In this document: positions 7,846 through 15,674 of the stretch, piece after piece | Layout of the letters: every line of letters starts with the position of its first letter | Position numbering within the stretch: position 1 is the first letter of the stretch | Assembly (NCBI RefSeq): GCF_001544095.1 | Contig: NZ_BCPT01000001.1 | Coordinates: 248,001-312,000 of the forward strand | DNA: 64,000 nucleotides | Reading direction: 5' to 3' | Source of the DNA: Enterococcus casseliflavus NBRC 100478 | Lineage (GTDB): Bacteria > Bacillota > Bacilli > Lactobacillales > Enterococcaceae | Notes under the pieces: generated by a model | Databases searched by the model: none | The model's input: only the letters and a program-made list of their open reading frames with translations | Told to the model about the DNA's origin: nothing | Made by a program: the position numbers and the translations under genes

Positions 7846-8310
7846 TGCTGCTTAAATTGCGTTCTAAGCGTTTCTAATCTTTTATGTATAATTTATCGGA
7901 AATGATTCCCAAGGCTCTAAGGAACAATATCAGACCTTTTTAAAATAAATTTCGAGTTATTTTAATACAATACTAATAGTTTAGAATAATTTATATACTT
8001 TATGATATATTCTTATTTTGATGATGTTTATGGTTGATTTCCTCAAAAGATATTCAAACTAGAATCCATGATTAATTATCACTATTTTGTTATATTTAAA
8101 ACTATAAATAGCAAACTTTAGTTACATCACTAAACATAAGGATAGCTATAAGTAAGTATGATTTCATCTTGCTGGAACTGAAAAGTACAAATACTGATGT
8201 ATCAACGTTTGATAATAGTATTTTTGCCAAACTATTATCAAACGTAAATAAACTTTTGCGAAAAGATATGTGTGAAAACAGATAGTTTCCCCTTAGTTTT
8301 ATTGACTTTT
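7846..8310. repeat. Direct repeat A1 (partner 8802-9266)
   Basis: About 465 bp is repeated at 8802-9266 with a constant offset of about 956 bp. Well-preserved anchors are TGCTGCTTAAATTGCGTTCTA (7846 and 8802), GATTAATTATCACTA (8070 and 9026) and ATTTCATCTTGCT (8161 and 9118). The rest has diverged with small indels. The duplication is old. Neither copy codes for protein; the 98-residue gene lies between them. Confidence 0.8.
8205..8245. repeat. Perfect 15-bp palindrome inside repeat A1
   Basis: ACGTTTGATAATAGT (8205-8219) and ACTATTATCAAACGT (8231-8245) are perfect reverse complements around an 11-base loop. No T-run follows on either strand, so it is not a standard terminator. In copy A2 the same place (about 9161-9200) is degenerate. 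A replication, transfer or operator site is possible. Confidence 0.65.
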
Positions 8311-8434
8311 ATTATCCTACCATTTTTATCAGTGTTTCTAGAGATAAACTATAAATATTTTCTTATCTCGCACTTTTTCTCTTTTTAAGTTACTATTATA
8401 TTAACAAAAAACAAATAGAGAGTTGGAACATATA

Positions 8435-8731
8435 ATGAATAGTCACAAGATGCAATTTGGATGGATTATAGAAGCTCCTAAGTATTTGTCGATACTAACT
8501 AATAAAGATGGCTTAGTTGCTATTGTTTCAGAATATGCTACTTTTGGCGACAATCAATCATTATTAATTACGTTATCAGAAACATCTGCTGAAGTGGCAG
8601 TAACTCCTCACTATATTTCATCTTTAACGATTTCAACAGATAAAAAGATTAAAATAGCTACATCGCCGTTTTATGAACAACAAATGCTTGAAATTGAAAA
8701 AATGAATTCTGATGGTCAAATCACAGATTAA
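8435..8731 (+). CDS. Hypothetical 98-residue protein of the element
   Basis: A small soluble protein I do not recognise, roughly MNSHKMQFGWIIEAPKYLSI onward, with a beta-rich look and an acidic C-terminus. A TTG at 8423 would also start it; ATG 8435 is preferred, but its ribosome site (GGA about eight bases upstream) is weak. It is isolated between the two copies of a 465-bp repeat, as if the repeat unit once included it. Codon use resembles the rest of the element. Function unknown. Confidence 0.5.
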   Translation: MNSHKMQFGWIIEAPKYLSILTNKDGLVAIVSEYATFGDNQSLLITLSETSAEVAVTPHYISSLTISTDKKIKIATSPFYEQQMLEIEKMNSDGQITD

Positions 8732-8801
8732 TACTTCTCAAATCTTATTGACTATTAAAATCATTAGTAATTTCTTTGCTAAAAATTCAAAATCAATTTT
8801 A

Positions 8802-9266
8802 TGCTGCTTAAATTGCGTTCTAGGCGATTATAAATTTTTAAGTATAATTCATCGAAAATCATTTTCAAGACACTCAGGGATGAAGGTAGACTGCTCAAAA
8901 CACACTGAATGTTATTTAAACGATTGGACATGTAATAAAAAATAAAATATATCATTAAAGATATATTATTGGTATGATGATGTTTAAGGCTGATTTCCTA
9001 AAAACATATTTAAACTAGGATTTGTGATTAATTATCACTAATTCGTTATATTTAAAAAACTAGAGAACAACTTTTGGCTATATTGCTAAACATAAGCACA
9101 TATATTAAGTAAGCAAGATTTCATCTTGCTAGAACTCAAAAATATAAAATATTGATACATCAACGTTTTATAGCTGTCTTATCACACAATTATCAACTGT
9201 AAATAGTTTTTTGCGTAAATAATAGTGTGAAAACAAGCAGATTGCCCTAGAATTTATTGGTTTTTT
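8802..9266. repeat. Direct repeat A2 (partner 7846-8310)
   Basis: This is the second copy of the 465-bp block, downstream of the 98-residue gene and immediately before the TTTTACACTAAT motif cluster. The palindrome present in A1 has decayed here. A short frame at 8712-8945 crosses it but has no ribosome site and is not counted as a gene. Confidence 0.8.
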
Positions 9267-9278
9267 TCAACTAATTTG

Positions 9279-9490
9279 TTTTACACTAATAGAATTAGTA
9301 TGTAAAAATGGAACAAATCCTTTGAAAATACCTATGAAAAACCCTTGATTTTATTGACTTTTTTAAATCAAATCGTTTTACACTAATAGAGTTAGTATAT
9401 ATTAATTATATTAGTGTAAAATGAATTAGCTAAAAAAAGACAGTATTTATGGGAACTTTCTATACATATTCACACTATTATTTACACTAT
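9279..9490. repeat. TTTTACACTAAT motif cluster: candidate resolvase (res) site or replication iterons
   Basis: TTTTACACTAAT at 9279-9290 faces ATTAGTATGTAAAA at 9294-9307, forming a 29-bp dyad. A second copy at 9376-9387 is a perfect 12-bp inverted partner of ATTAGTGTAAAA at 9410-9421. TTTACACTAT follows at 9481-9490. ATTAGTGTAA recurs at 15366-15375, just upstream of the serine resolvase gene. A dyad of 28-29 bp fits subsite I of a small serine resolvase; binding by the neighbouring replication protein is the alternative. Confidence 0.5.
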
Positions 9491-9566
9491 AACCTATTTA
9501 CAATAAAGATATGTCTGATAATAGCTATACAAGACATAGAAAAAACAGGTATATAATTCTACCTGT

Positions 9567-11420
9567 TTAATAGCTTACTTTTTTATAAAGAACAACTTTA
9601 GATGAATATTTCTCTTTTATACCCAATTCATAATATAATTCTTTCGTCAATCGTTCTCTTTTAATCCCATAATTATTATAAATATCAGCTCTAATTTTCT
9701 GAAAGTTATTTTGAGTGATGCTCTTCTTTGTTTTCCTCACTCTAGCAAGTTTAGATATTAAATCTGATTCATACATATATCCTTGTTCTTCAATCTGAGT
9801 CATAAGAATTTTTACAGCTGATTTCTCTAATGCCACACTAGCCTTAGTTAAATTCCTATCTCTTTTACTCATGCTCACTAAACCTCTGTCTTCCAGTGGT
9901 TTATATGCTTGTGGAAAGTCTTGGTTTGCTTTTTCCTCTCCAAATAATCTATAAACCAAGTTATAACCTAATCCTGAAATCGTAACATTATTTTTCACCA
10001 TTTCCTTAGCTAATATTTGAGAGTTTTCAATATTTACCACTGGATAATATACATTACTTGTTCTTATTTGCCCAGAATTCTCTTGTTGATTTAAAATCAA
10101 CTTTTCCTTCAAGTCTATAGGTATGGATTTTGACTCTGCCTTACGAATCAGTTCTGTGACGGTCACTACATTTAAAATATTCCACATTTTCCCTTCGGAT
10201 ATTTTATACCCCAAATTTTCTTTTACTAACTTAGCATACGTTTTTAAAGAAATGAAATTCATGTATTTCACTTCCCCAGTCACTTTATCCATATACGTAT
10301 AATCAAAAATTAAGTCTAAAAGTAAATCTATTTCTTGTCTGTAATTATACAAATATTTATTTAAATCAGGATAGTTCAACCTTAAAGTATTACGTTTTAA
10401 TGCTTTTTGTAGTTCCATTGCATTATATCTTGCTTCTCCAATTTCACTCTTCCAATTTATTTCACTATTTGTAATTGTTATCAGAACTTCAATAACTTTT
10501 GTATAGGATTTAATATTGAGCAACTTCCTTATAACTCTTATAATATCTCCTTGAAAAGGAGATTGTTCACTGAAGCACTTATATAAATAAATATCGTATT
10601 CTTCATTTAGATAGACACTTGCACTTGGGTTTGTTTCTTCATGGAAAATATCTAAAAATGGATTCGTATCTGGAAGTTCCAATATTTCTACCATATCTAT
10701 AGTTTTAAAAAAGTTCCCTGCAACAATAGGGTCAGAAAATTCACCAGAAAAATTATTTCCTAGTTTTTCTGCAATAATATCGAATTTTCCTAATTTTAAT
10801 AGTTCATAATTTGGTATTGAATCATCCACTATTTCATTGTTGGAATCTTCTATTAGCAGAGAATTTTCAACATTTATGTTTCCCAACAGCTCAGAAACAT
10901 TTAACCGATTATCCCAATCAATCACTTCATATCCACTATTGCTCCCAAAGAACATTCTACTTGTTTGTCCAACACTACTATCTGCTTGAGGATATTTTTT
11001 AAATAAACCTTGATAAATCTGTTCTATCTCATGGTTATCAGTCACGGTTGTATTCAATTGAAAGACAACTCGGAACTTATCAATTTCAGAATACATATCG
11101 CTAAATGTTCGATAGATAAAACTAGCATTTTTCTGCACAAAAGAATCAGCTTCCAAATCTTCAATCGTATATAAATTCTTCTCATCCTTGTTATCAAAAT
11201 CCAACATCACTAGTTCCTGACCAATAATCTCTGTATACTTAGACAGCTTAGGCTCTTTTAATTCAGCTAAAACCACTGTTTTTCCATTTACTGCTAATTC
11301 TTCTGCAAATTCTTGTATTGTTACTTCTCTTAGATTATTCATAATAGTATTAGAAATCTTCTTTACTTTGTATTGGTCTGGTTTTTCTTTATTCGGAATA
11401 TTACTTAGATAAACTTTCAT
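9567..11420 (-). CDS. Replication protein with an archaeo-eukaryotic-type primase domain (tentative)
   Basis: The protein has 617 residues. The N-terminal 200 carry primase/polymerase-like motifs: MLDFDNKDE (acidic hxDhD metal site) near residue 75, then KFRVVFQLN near 115, and SSVGQTSRMFFGSNSG followed by EVIDW near 150-170, as in VirE-N/AEP-type primases of plasmids and phages. The C-terminal 400 residues have no motif I can name and may hold helicase-loading or DNA-binding regions. ATG 11420 is chosen over GTG 11426 because GGAGG is nine bases upstream. It overlaps the 89-residue gene. It probably replicates the excised element, inferred from motifs and neighbouring repeats. Confidence 0.55.
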   Translation of the reverse strand: MKVYLSNIPNKEKPDQYKVKKISNTIMNNLREVTIQEFAEELAVNGKTVVLAELKEPKLSKYTEIIGQELVMLDFDNKDEKNLYTIEDLEADSFVQKNASFIYRTFSDMYSEIDKFRVVFQLNTTVTDNHEIEQIYQGLFKKYPQADSSVGQTSRMFFGSNSGYEVIDWDNRLNVSELLGNINVENSLLIEDSNNEIVDDSIPNYELLKLGKFDIIAEKLGNNFSGEFSDPIVAGNFFKTIDMVEILELPDTNPFLDIFHEETNPSASVYLNEEYDIYLYKCFSEQSPFQGDIIRVIRKLLNIKSYTKVIEVLITITNSEINWKSEIGEARYNAMELQKALKRNTLRLNYPDLNKYLYNYRQEIDLLLDLIFDYTYMDKVTGEVKYMNFISLKTYAKLVKENLGYKISEGKMWNILNVVTVTELIRKAESKSIPIDLKEKLILNQQENSGQIRTSNVYYPVVNIENSQILAKEMVKNNVTISGLGYNLVYRLFGEEKANQDFPQAYKPLEDRGLVSMSKRDRNLTKASVALEKSAVKILMTQIEEQGYMYESDLISKLARVRKTKKSITQNNFQKIRADIYNNYGIKRERLTKELYYELGIKEKYSSKVVLYKKVSY

Positions 11421-11670
11421 AGTCACTGTCCTCCAACATTAGTAATCTACCGTATTTTAAAACGATTACTTTCTCTAATAATACTGTTTTTTCTTCTGTC
11501 AGTCCTCTTTTTTCTTTTCGAAAATTATGTAGGTTTTGATTGTGGATACCAATCGCCTTAGAAAAAACGGTCATTTTTACCCCATAGATTTTGTCCAATA
11601 TATGTAGCCAAGCCTTTACCTTTTCTTGTTTCTCAGTCAATTCCTCTTCTGTTAATTTTTTTGAATCCAT
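11401..11670 (-). CDS. Small DNA-binding-like protein upstream of the replication gene
   Basis: An 89-residue protein with a helix-turn-helix-like centre (VFSKAIGIHNQNLHNFRKEK, about 35-54) and a charged N-terminus. Its 3' end overlaps the replication gene by 20 bases, so the two are co-translated. A copy-control or replication-accessory role is plausible from position. Upstream at 11898-12024 lies the strong promoter and terminator of small RNA B2 in the same direction, so expression may depend on read-through or on a weaker internal promoter. Confidence 0.6.
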   Translation of the reverse strand: MDSKKLTEEELTEKQEKVKAWLHILDKIYGVKMTVFSKAIGIHNQNLHNFRKEKRGLTEEKTVLLEKVIVLKYGRLLMLEDSDYESLSK

Positions 11671-11897
11671 TTAATTATCCTCCACAAATTATTTTATTAA
11701 TCATTGCTGCCGGACTATATCATCAATTATCAACTGAAGTCAAGAATGAATATCGTATTCGGATAATAAAAAAAATTAGTGTATTTTTATTAAAAGAATA
11801 CTCTTGTTTTCTTGTTCCGTTCTTAGATATACCAAAACTATTAAAAACATTGATATATCAATGTTTATTATATTTTCCATCTTAAATCCAACTTAAA

Positions 11898-11988
11898 AAA
11901 TACCTCTCAGATTCAATCTAGTGGGTAATTCCCCATAAAAAAATTTTCGCTTAATCTGAGAGGTGTTTTTTCGAAAATAGACATAAAA
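11898..11988 (-). ncRNA. Putative ~90-nt small RNA, copy B2
   Basis: On the minus strand an ACACCTCTCAGATT-type arm (complement of about 11953-11968) pairs with AATCTGAGAGGTA (complement of 11901-11913) and is followed by ATTTTTTAAG. The stem is longer and more perfect than in B1. The loop keeps TGGGGAATTACCCAC. It lies in the leader of the replication operon, so it may act as a terminated leader RNA that attenuates replication genes, or as a trans-acting partner of B1. Confidence 0.55.
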
Positions 11989-11995
11989 ATCGTTG

Positions 11996-12024
11996 ATATA
12001 ACAGTAATCTTGTATTTCTGTCAA
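11996..12024 (-). promoter_or_regulatory. Sigma-A promoter of small RNA B2 / replication operon
   Basis: TTGACA (complement of 12019-12024) and TTATAT (complement of 11996-12001) are separated by 17 bp and align with the promoter of copy B1. Confidence 0.7.
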
Positions 12025-12169
12025 CAAGTATAAAACCCCTGATAAATAAGGCTTTTTTAAGGGTCATTTTTTAAGTAGTTTTTATCTAATATTTTGAGAT
12101 AAATTTGGTCAAATATATTTTTTATTATTACGTGGTATCTAGGACTCCTGTATTAAAAACTTTGCAAAC

Positions 12170-12203
12170 CAAAAAAGAAGGCTTATTCCAGCCTTCCTTT
12201 TTA
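12170..12203 (-). terminator. Terminator of the LPXTG gene operon
   Basis: AAGGCT and AGCCTT arms within AAGAAGGCT...AGCCTTCCTTTTT form a stem followed by a T-run on the minus strand, about 45 bases after the stop of the surface-protein gene. Confidence 0.7.
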
Positions 12204-12243
12204 AATTAAGCTATAAAAAACTATTATTTTCCAGTACCCTTTT

Positions 12244-14076
12244 TTATTTTTTTCTATAAAGAACGAATGCACTCAAAACAATTGCTAATCCGGCACTTGT
12301 CATTAATGCACTATTCATTATTTCTGACCCAGTTTTCGGCAATGTTTTATCTTTATTAGTATTCTTATCTTTAGAAGATTCTTTTTCTGATTCAGAACCG
12401 GTATCAGTATCTGAATCGGCATCCGTATCGGTATCAGTGCCTGTATCCGTATCGGTGTCTGTATCGGTTTCAGTATCAGTATCTATGTCCGTGTCGTTAT
12501 CGGTATCAGTATCAGTGTCTGTGTCTGTATCTGTGTCCGTGTCGTTATCGGTGTCGGTGTCCGTATCTGTATCTGTATCTGTGTCGGTGTCCGTATCTGT
12601 ATCTGTATCCGTATCGGTATCGATAACTTCACGAGTCAAAGTTTCAGTTGACGATTTGTTCCCCTCAGAGTCCATTGTGTAATACTCAACAGAATCCCCT
12701 TCAGCGATTTCTCTCGATAAATCTACTGTTAAATCAAGAATTGTTGCTCGTTCATTTGATATAGCTTGTTTTTGAGCTAGAATTTCACCATCTTTTACTA
12801 TAACCAAGAATAAAGTTTGCTCAACTTTAGCTGAAATCTGGCTACCTTTGGATTCTTCAACAAATTGAACATCTGAAGCAGGAGTAACTTCCACTGCTTG
12901 TTCTTCATTTTTACCATAAACAAAGTAGTAATCCGAAATCCCTTCTTCTTCAAGGGTAATTGTCCAAGTTGAATCTCCTAGTAACATATAGCCTTCTATA
13001 TCTTTTGCATTTATAGATACTTCTTCACCTAATGTCGCTTCATGTAATGTTGATTCAGCGATAGAATTATTTCCCAAATCAACATAATTCATACGAATGG
13101 TGCCTGTTTTTGCCTCTGGAGATACTTCCTTTTTCACATAATAAAATACATGTGTCATAGAGTCACCAGTTACATAGACATCTTCACTTGCAGGTGATAC
13201 TAACTCATATCCTTCAACTGTATCAGCAGTTAATGTATGTATAGTATCTGCATCTAATTCCTGAACAGTAGACCATAGTGTTTCTCCACTATCTCTATCC
13301 ATACCCATTACAATTACTGCAGTTTTAGCAGTTACGGGCATAAATGTCGCCCAAGTTTTATCTGATTCTACTTGTGTATCAGGATTAATAGATACTACAT
13401 AAATTTGTTCATTAGAATTCAAAGAACGGATTAAATCCAATGACACACGTCCAGCTTCTGCTGTATACATAGAGCCATCATCAATTTTATTACCCCTCGC
13501 ATCATAGACAGAAGTTGAAGTATTTGCTCCTACCCAAGCAGTAACAAAATTACCTGCATCATTAAATGTAACATTGGTAGGTGCTTGTGGTTTTACTGGT
13601 GTTGGTGTAGGGTCTTCTCCCTCTGAAAAAGTAACTGTAACAGTTACTTTACCTGATAAGATATCGCCTGAACCAGTATCAGATAAATCGATTGTTGCGT
13701 ATTGAGTAGTTCCTGCAACGACAGGAATAGTTGCCATTGGAGCTGCCATATAGTCGTTTCCATACTGTGCTTCACCAGCTGCGACTGTTAAAACACCATC
13801 TTGTTGGGAATAGATGCCAATTTTAGCATTACCAATCGTTATAGTCTTTGCAGAGCTGATATTACCATGAGTCCATTTATCAGTATTATCATTCCATGTG
13901 AAATTAGCTGATTCATTGGCATATTGAACGATTTTATCTCCATCCAATTCATTTAACCCATTTGTAGCCGCTAAGACGGTTGGTGCAATCAGAACAGTTG
14001 CCAAAGTAGCTACAACTGCCGATTTTCTGAACACCTTGCTTTGTATCTTTTTCTTTCTTTTCTGTATTCGATTCAT
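12244..14076 (-). CDS. LPXTG cell-wall-anchored surface protein with Asp-Thr repeats
   Basis: The protein has 610 residues. A positively charged N-terminus (RKKKIQ...) and hydrophobic core ending near VLAATN form the signal peptide. A beta-rich region covers about 40-300, followed by MucBP-like stretches (GTIRMNYVDLGNN near 325) and a long Asp-Thr repeat stalk (DNA 12400-12622). The sortase signal LPKTG (12328-12342), a hydrophobic span and terminal YRKK close the protein. It should be linked to peptidoglycan by sortase and may bind host or other cells. ATG 14076 overlaps the upstream stop (ATGA). The Asp-Thr stalk parallels the Ser-Asp stalk of Clf/Sdr adhesins. It is element cargo. Confidence 0.9.
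   Translation of the reverse strand: MNRIQKRKKKIQSKVFRKSAVVATLATVLIAPTVLAATNGLNELDGDKIVQYANESANFTWNDNTDKWTHGNISSAKTITIGNAKIGIYSQQDGVLTVAAGEAQYGNDYMAAPMATIPVVAGTTQYATIDLSDTGSGDILSGKVTVTVTFSEGEDPTPTPVKPQAPTNVTFNDAGNFVTAWVGANTSTSVYDARGNKIDDGSMYTAEAGRVSLDLIRSLNSNEQIYVVSINPDTQVESDKTWATFMPVTAKTAVIVMGMDRDSGETLWSTVQELDADTIHTLTADTVEGYELVSPASEDVYVTGDSMTHVFYYVKKEVSPEAKTGTIRMNYVDLGNNSIAESTLHEATLGEEVSINAKDIEGYMLLGDSTWTITLEEEGISDYYFVYGKNEEQAVEVTPASDVQFVEESKGSQISAKVEQTLFLVIVKDGEILAQKQAISNERATILDLTVDLSREIAEGDSVEYYTMDSEGNKSSTETLTREVIDTDTDTDTDTDTDTDTDTDTDTDTDNDTDTDTDTDTDTDTDNDTDIDTDTETDTDTDTDTGTDTDTDADSDTDTGSESEKESSKDKNTNKDKTLPKTGSEIMNSALMTSAGLAIVLSAFVLYRKK
12400..12622 (-). repeat. Asp-Thr dipeptide repeat tract
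   Basis: Six-base units encoding Asp-Thr, with occasional Asn, Ile, Glu, Gly or Ala substitutions, form the wall-spanning stalk of the surface protein. Such tracts change length by slippage or recombination. A plus-strand Ser-Val frame across it is an artefact of the repeat. Confidence 0.85.
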
Positions 14077-14336
14077 TCTTCTTCTCCTTCAAAATTTATT
14101 ATCTCAAATTCTCGCTCCATTCGCTCCACATGCTTTTGGGTTAAAATAAGCAACAATTCATCACTGAATAAAAGATTACTTTGTTCATTCTCTGATAGTT
14201 CTTGAAATTCTTTGTATAACGCATTACCCATTCCATTAATCACTTTTTTAGGAATTGTTACATTTGCTTTTACGTAAGTTCTTTTCACTTTGTTAATTAC
14301 ATATTTCTTTATTGCCAACTGATTCGTTTTTATCAT
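14073..14336 (-). CDS. Hypothetical 87-residue protein upstream of the surface protein
   Basis: A basic then acidic small soluble protein. The segment KANVTIPKKVINGMGNALYK near residues 23-42 is vaguely like the start of small DNA-binding proteins, but I cannot assign it. It starts at ATG 14336 with GGAAAG inside the end of the preceding gene, and its stop overlaps the LPXTG start, so the three genes are one coupled operon. A regulatory or maintenance role is only a guess. Confidence 0.55.
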   Translation of the reverse strand: MIKTNQLAIKKYVINKVKRTYVKANVTIPKKVINGMGNALYKEFQELSENEQSNLLFSDELLLILTQKHVERMEREFEIINFEGEEE

Positions 14337-14555
14337 TTACTTTCCAAATTTTGTCACAACAAAAACAAATCCCACTACCAATATAAAGAATAATAATAAG
14401 TGATTCATAATAAATTTAAAGAGCAAAATCAATAACCCAATGATAACAACCATTGCAATAATAAAACTTCCTATTTTTGTTAAACACCCCTCTTTTTCTG
14501 GCTCAGGTTCTACTACATCTTGAATAATTATTTTTATCCCATCTTTTAAAGCCAC
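14337..14555 (-). CDS. Small two-span membrane protein
   Basis: A 72-residue protein with a short charged N-terminus (about 25 residues) and two hydrophobic segments at about 27-48 and 51-68. It starts at GTG 14555 with AGGA eight bases upstream. It is first in the operon with the 87-residue protein and the LPXTG protein. No family is recognised. Small membrane proteins of this kind are common on plasmids and conjugative elements. Confidence 0.55.
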   Translation of the reverse strand: MALKDGIKIIIQDVVEPEPEKEGCLTKIGSFIIAMVVIIGLLILLFKFIMNHLLLFFILVVGFVFVVTKFGK

Positions 14556-14591
14556 AGAATCAGTCCTTTTAATAAATTTGTATAAGGTAAT

Positions 14592-14709
14592 AAATCAAGG
14601 TTTTTGCCATGACAAAAAAAGCCTGCTTTATCAACTTCAAATCATTGATAAGACAGCCTTTGCCTGTTCGTTATTTTTTTATCTGTTCATCGGTAAAAAA
14701 CCTTGATTT
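14592..14709. repeat. Nested inverted repeat with internal terminator
   Basis: The outer arms AAATCAAGGTTTTT (14592-14605) and AAAAACCTTGATTT (14696-14709) are perfect 14-bp complements. Inside, CTGTCTTATCAA and TTGATAAAGCAG (minus strand, about 14620-14657) form a second stem followed by a run of seven T, a terminator for the resolvase gene. The outer pair could compete with the inner stem, or could be the ends of a tiny inserted element. Confidence 0.6.
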
Positions 14710-14772
14710 CTTACCGGTCATAATCTTGCTTCCCTCTTATATGTTACCTTCAGTTTAATAAATAATCAAGGA

Positions 14773-15342
14773 TTATTTTCTCGATAGACCCTCATTTTTC
14801 GCTACATTATAAACAGTTTTCACGCTAACATTACATTTTTCAGAAATTTCTTCTAATGATAGTTCTTTATTTATATATAATTTGATAATTTTCTTTTTTA
14901 CGTTATTTTTAATTGGTGGTCTCCCTAATCGTTTATCCGTATTAGCAAGTGCTTCTTTTGTCCGTATACTAATGTTCTCTGCTTCAAATTCAGCAATAGC
15001 AGCCAATACCGTGTAAAACAGTCTCCCAGTCGCCGATGAGGTATCAATTGACTCTTGGACACTTTTTAGGTGAATCCCTTTTTGATTAAGCTCAGACATT
15101 AAATTTACTAATTGTTTTGATGAACGACTCAGCCTTGATAAATTGTATATCAAAAGAGTATCTCCTTTATTCAAACTTGATAAAGCTCTAGCTAATTCTC
15201 TTCTTTCTTCTTTCCTACCACTTACTTGTTCTGAATATATCTTCTCTGGTTCAAATCTGATTAAAGCTCTTCTTTGCACTTCTAACCCCAAATCTTGTGA
15301 AGATGTTGATGTTCGAATATAACCAATAATTTTATTTACCAT
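14773..15342 (-). CDS. Small serine recombinase (resolvase/invertase family)
   Basis: The protein has 189 residues. The N-terminal catalytic domain begins IIGYIRTSTSSQDLGLEVQ; a Ser of the TSTS segment near residue 12 is the nucleophile, and the conserved arginines appear in NLSRLSRSSKQ near 70. The long E-helix is followed by a C-terminal helix-turn-helix (SLEEISEKCNVSVKTVYNVA, about 160-180). It should resolve multimers or invert DNA at a res-type site; candidates are the TTTTACACTAAT cluster at 9279-9421 and the half-site at 15366-15375. ATG 15342 has AAGGAGGAG. Confidence 0.92.
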   Translation of the reverse strand: MVNKIIGYIRTSTSSQDLGLEVQRRALIRFEPEKIYSEQVSGRKEERRELARALSSLNKGDTLLIYNLSRLSRSSKQLVNLMSELNQKGIHLKSVQESIDTSSATGRLFYTVLAAIAEFEAENISIRTKEALANTDKRLGRPPIKNNVKKKIIKLYINKELSLEEISEKCNVSVKTVYNVAKNEGLSRK

Positions 15343-15398
15343 TATATACTCCTCCTTTCCTCCATATTAGTGTAATGATTATTTTGAAATATTAAAAA

Positions 15399-15427
15399 TA
15401 CCCTGACTTCTCTTAGAAGTCAGGGTA
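15399..15427 (-). terminator. Strong hairpin upstream of the resolvase gene
   Basis: TACCCTGACTTCT (15399-15411) and AGAAGTCAGGGTA (15415-15427) pair perfectly around a 3-base loop. On the minus strand TTTTTAATATTT follows, so it probably stops minus-strand transcription entering the resolvase gene. Confidence 0.65.
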
Positions 15428-15674
15428 AATAAACAGTAGACAGAAATGATTTAAAATACTTCTCGTTAAGGTAATTTAATTATCACATCAAATATAACGA
15501 TTGTCCAGCAAATAACTTATGCCTTTACTTTTCTATTATTTACCTTTAAAGTCAGTAGAAAACACTGTTATAGTAATGTCTTTTAACCAATAAGAGACGC
15601 TAGGATTTGTAAAACAGTTTGAAATAGATATATTTTCGGAAAACAATAAAATAACTAATAAAGGAGACTGTTTT

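Larger units (their letters stand above)
7270..8434. other. 1.2-kb non-coding region with promoter, small RNA and repeats
   Basis: No convincing protein gene lies here. It holds the minus-strand promoter at 7346-7373, the plus-strand small-RNA unit at about 7469-7673, the first copy of a 465-bp direct repeat (7846-8310) and a strong palindrome at 8205-8245. The density of structured DNA suggests a regulatory, origin or RNA function. Confidence 0.6.
11893..12106 (-). repeat. Inverted duplicate B2 (partner 7469-7673)
   Basis: This is the minus-strand counterpart of B1. It keeps the upstream box, the promoter, the leader and the terminator hairpin. With B1 it brackets the region carrying repeat A, the 98-residue gene and the replication genes, which looks like an internal module of about 4.6 kb. 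Confidence 0.75.
11671..12243. other. 570-bp leader/intergenic region
   Basis: It contains the second small-RNA unit B2 (11893-12106), about 220 bases of AT-rich leader before the 89-residue gene, and the surface-protein terminator at 12170-12203. The plus-strand frame at 11661-11885 has no ribosome site and overlaps the leader, so it is not accepted. Confidence 0.55.

Noticed and set aside
8712-8945. Plus-strand 77-residue frame with cysteines
   Set aside because: Runs through repeat A2 without a ribosome site; the equivalent part of A1 has no matching frame.
11661-11885. Plus-strand 74-residue hydrophobic frame
   Set aside because: No ribosome site, overlaps the start and leader of the minus-strand replication operon, and composition is that of AT-rich spacer.
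12400-12622. Possible CRISPR-like or satellite array
   Set aside because: The period is six bases and in frame with a surface-protein stalk; there are no spacers.
12437-12682. Plus-strand frame encoding a long Ser-Val repeat
   Set aside because: It is the antisense shadow of the Asp-Thr codons in the LPXTG gene; no ribosome site and no independent support.
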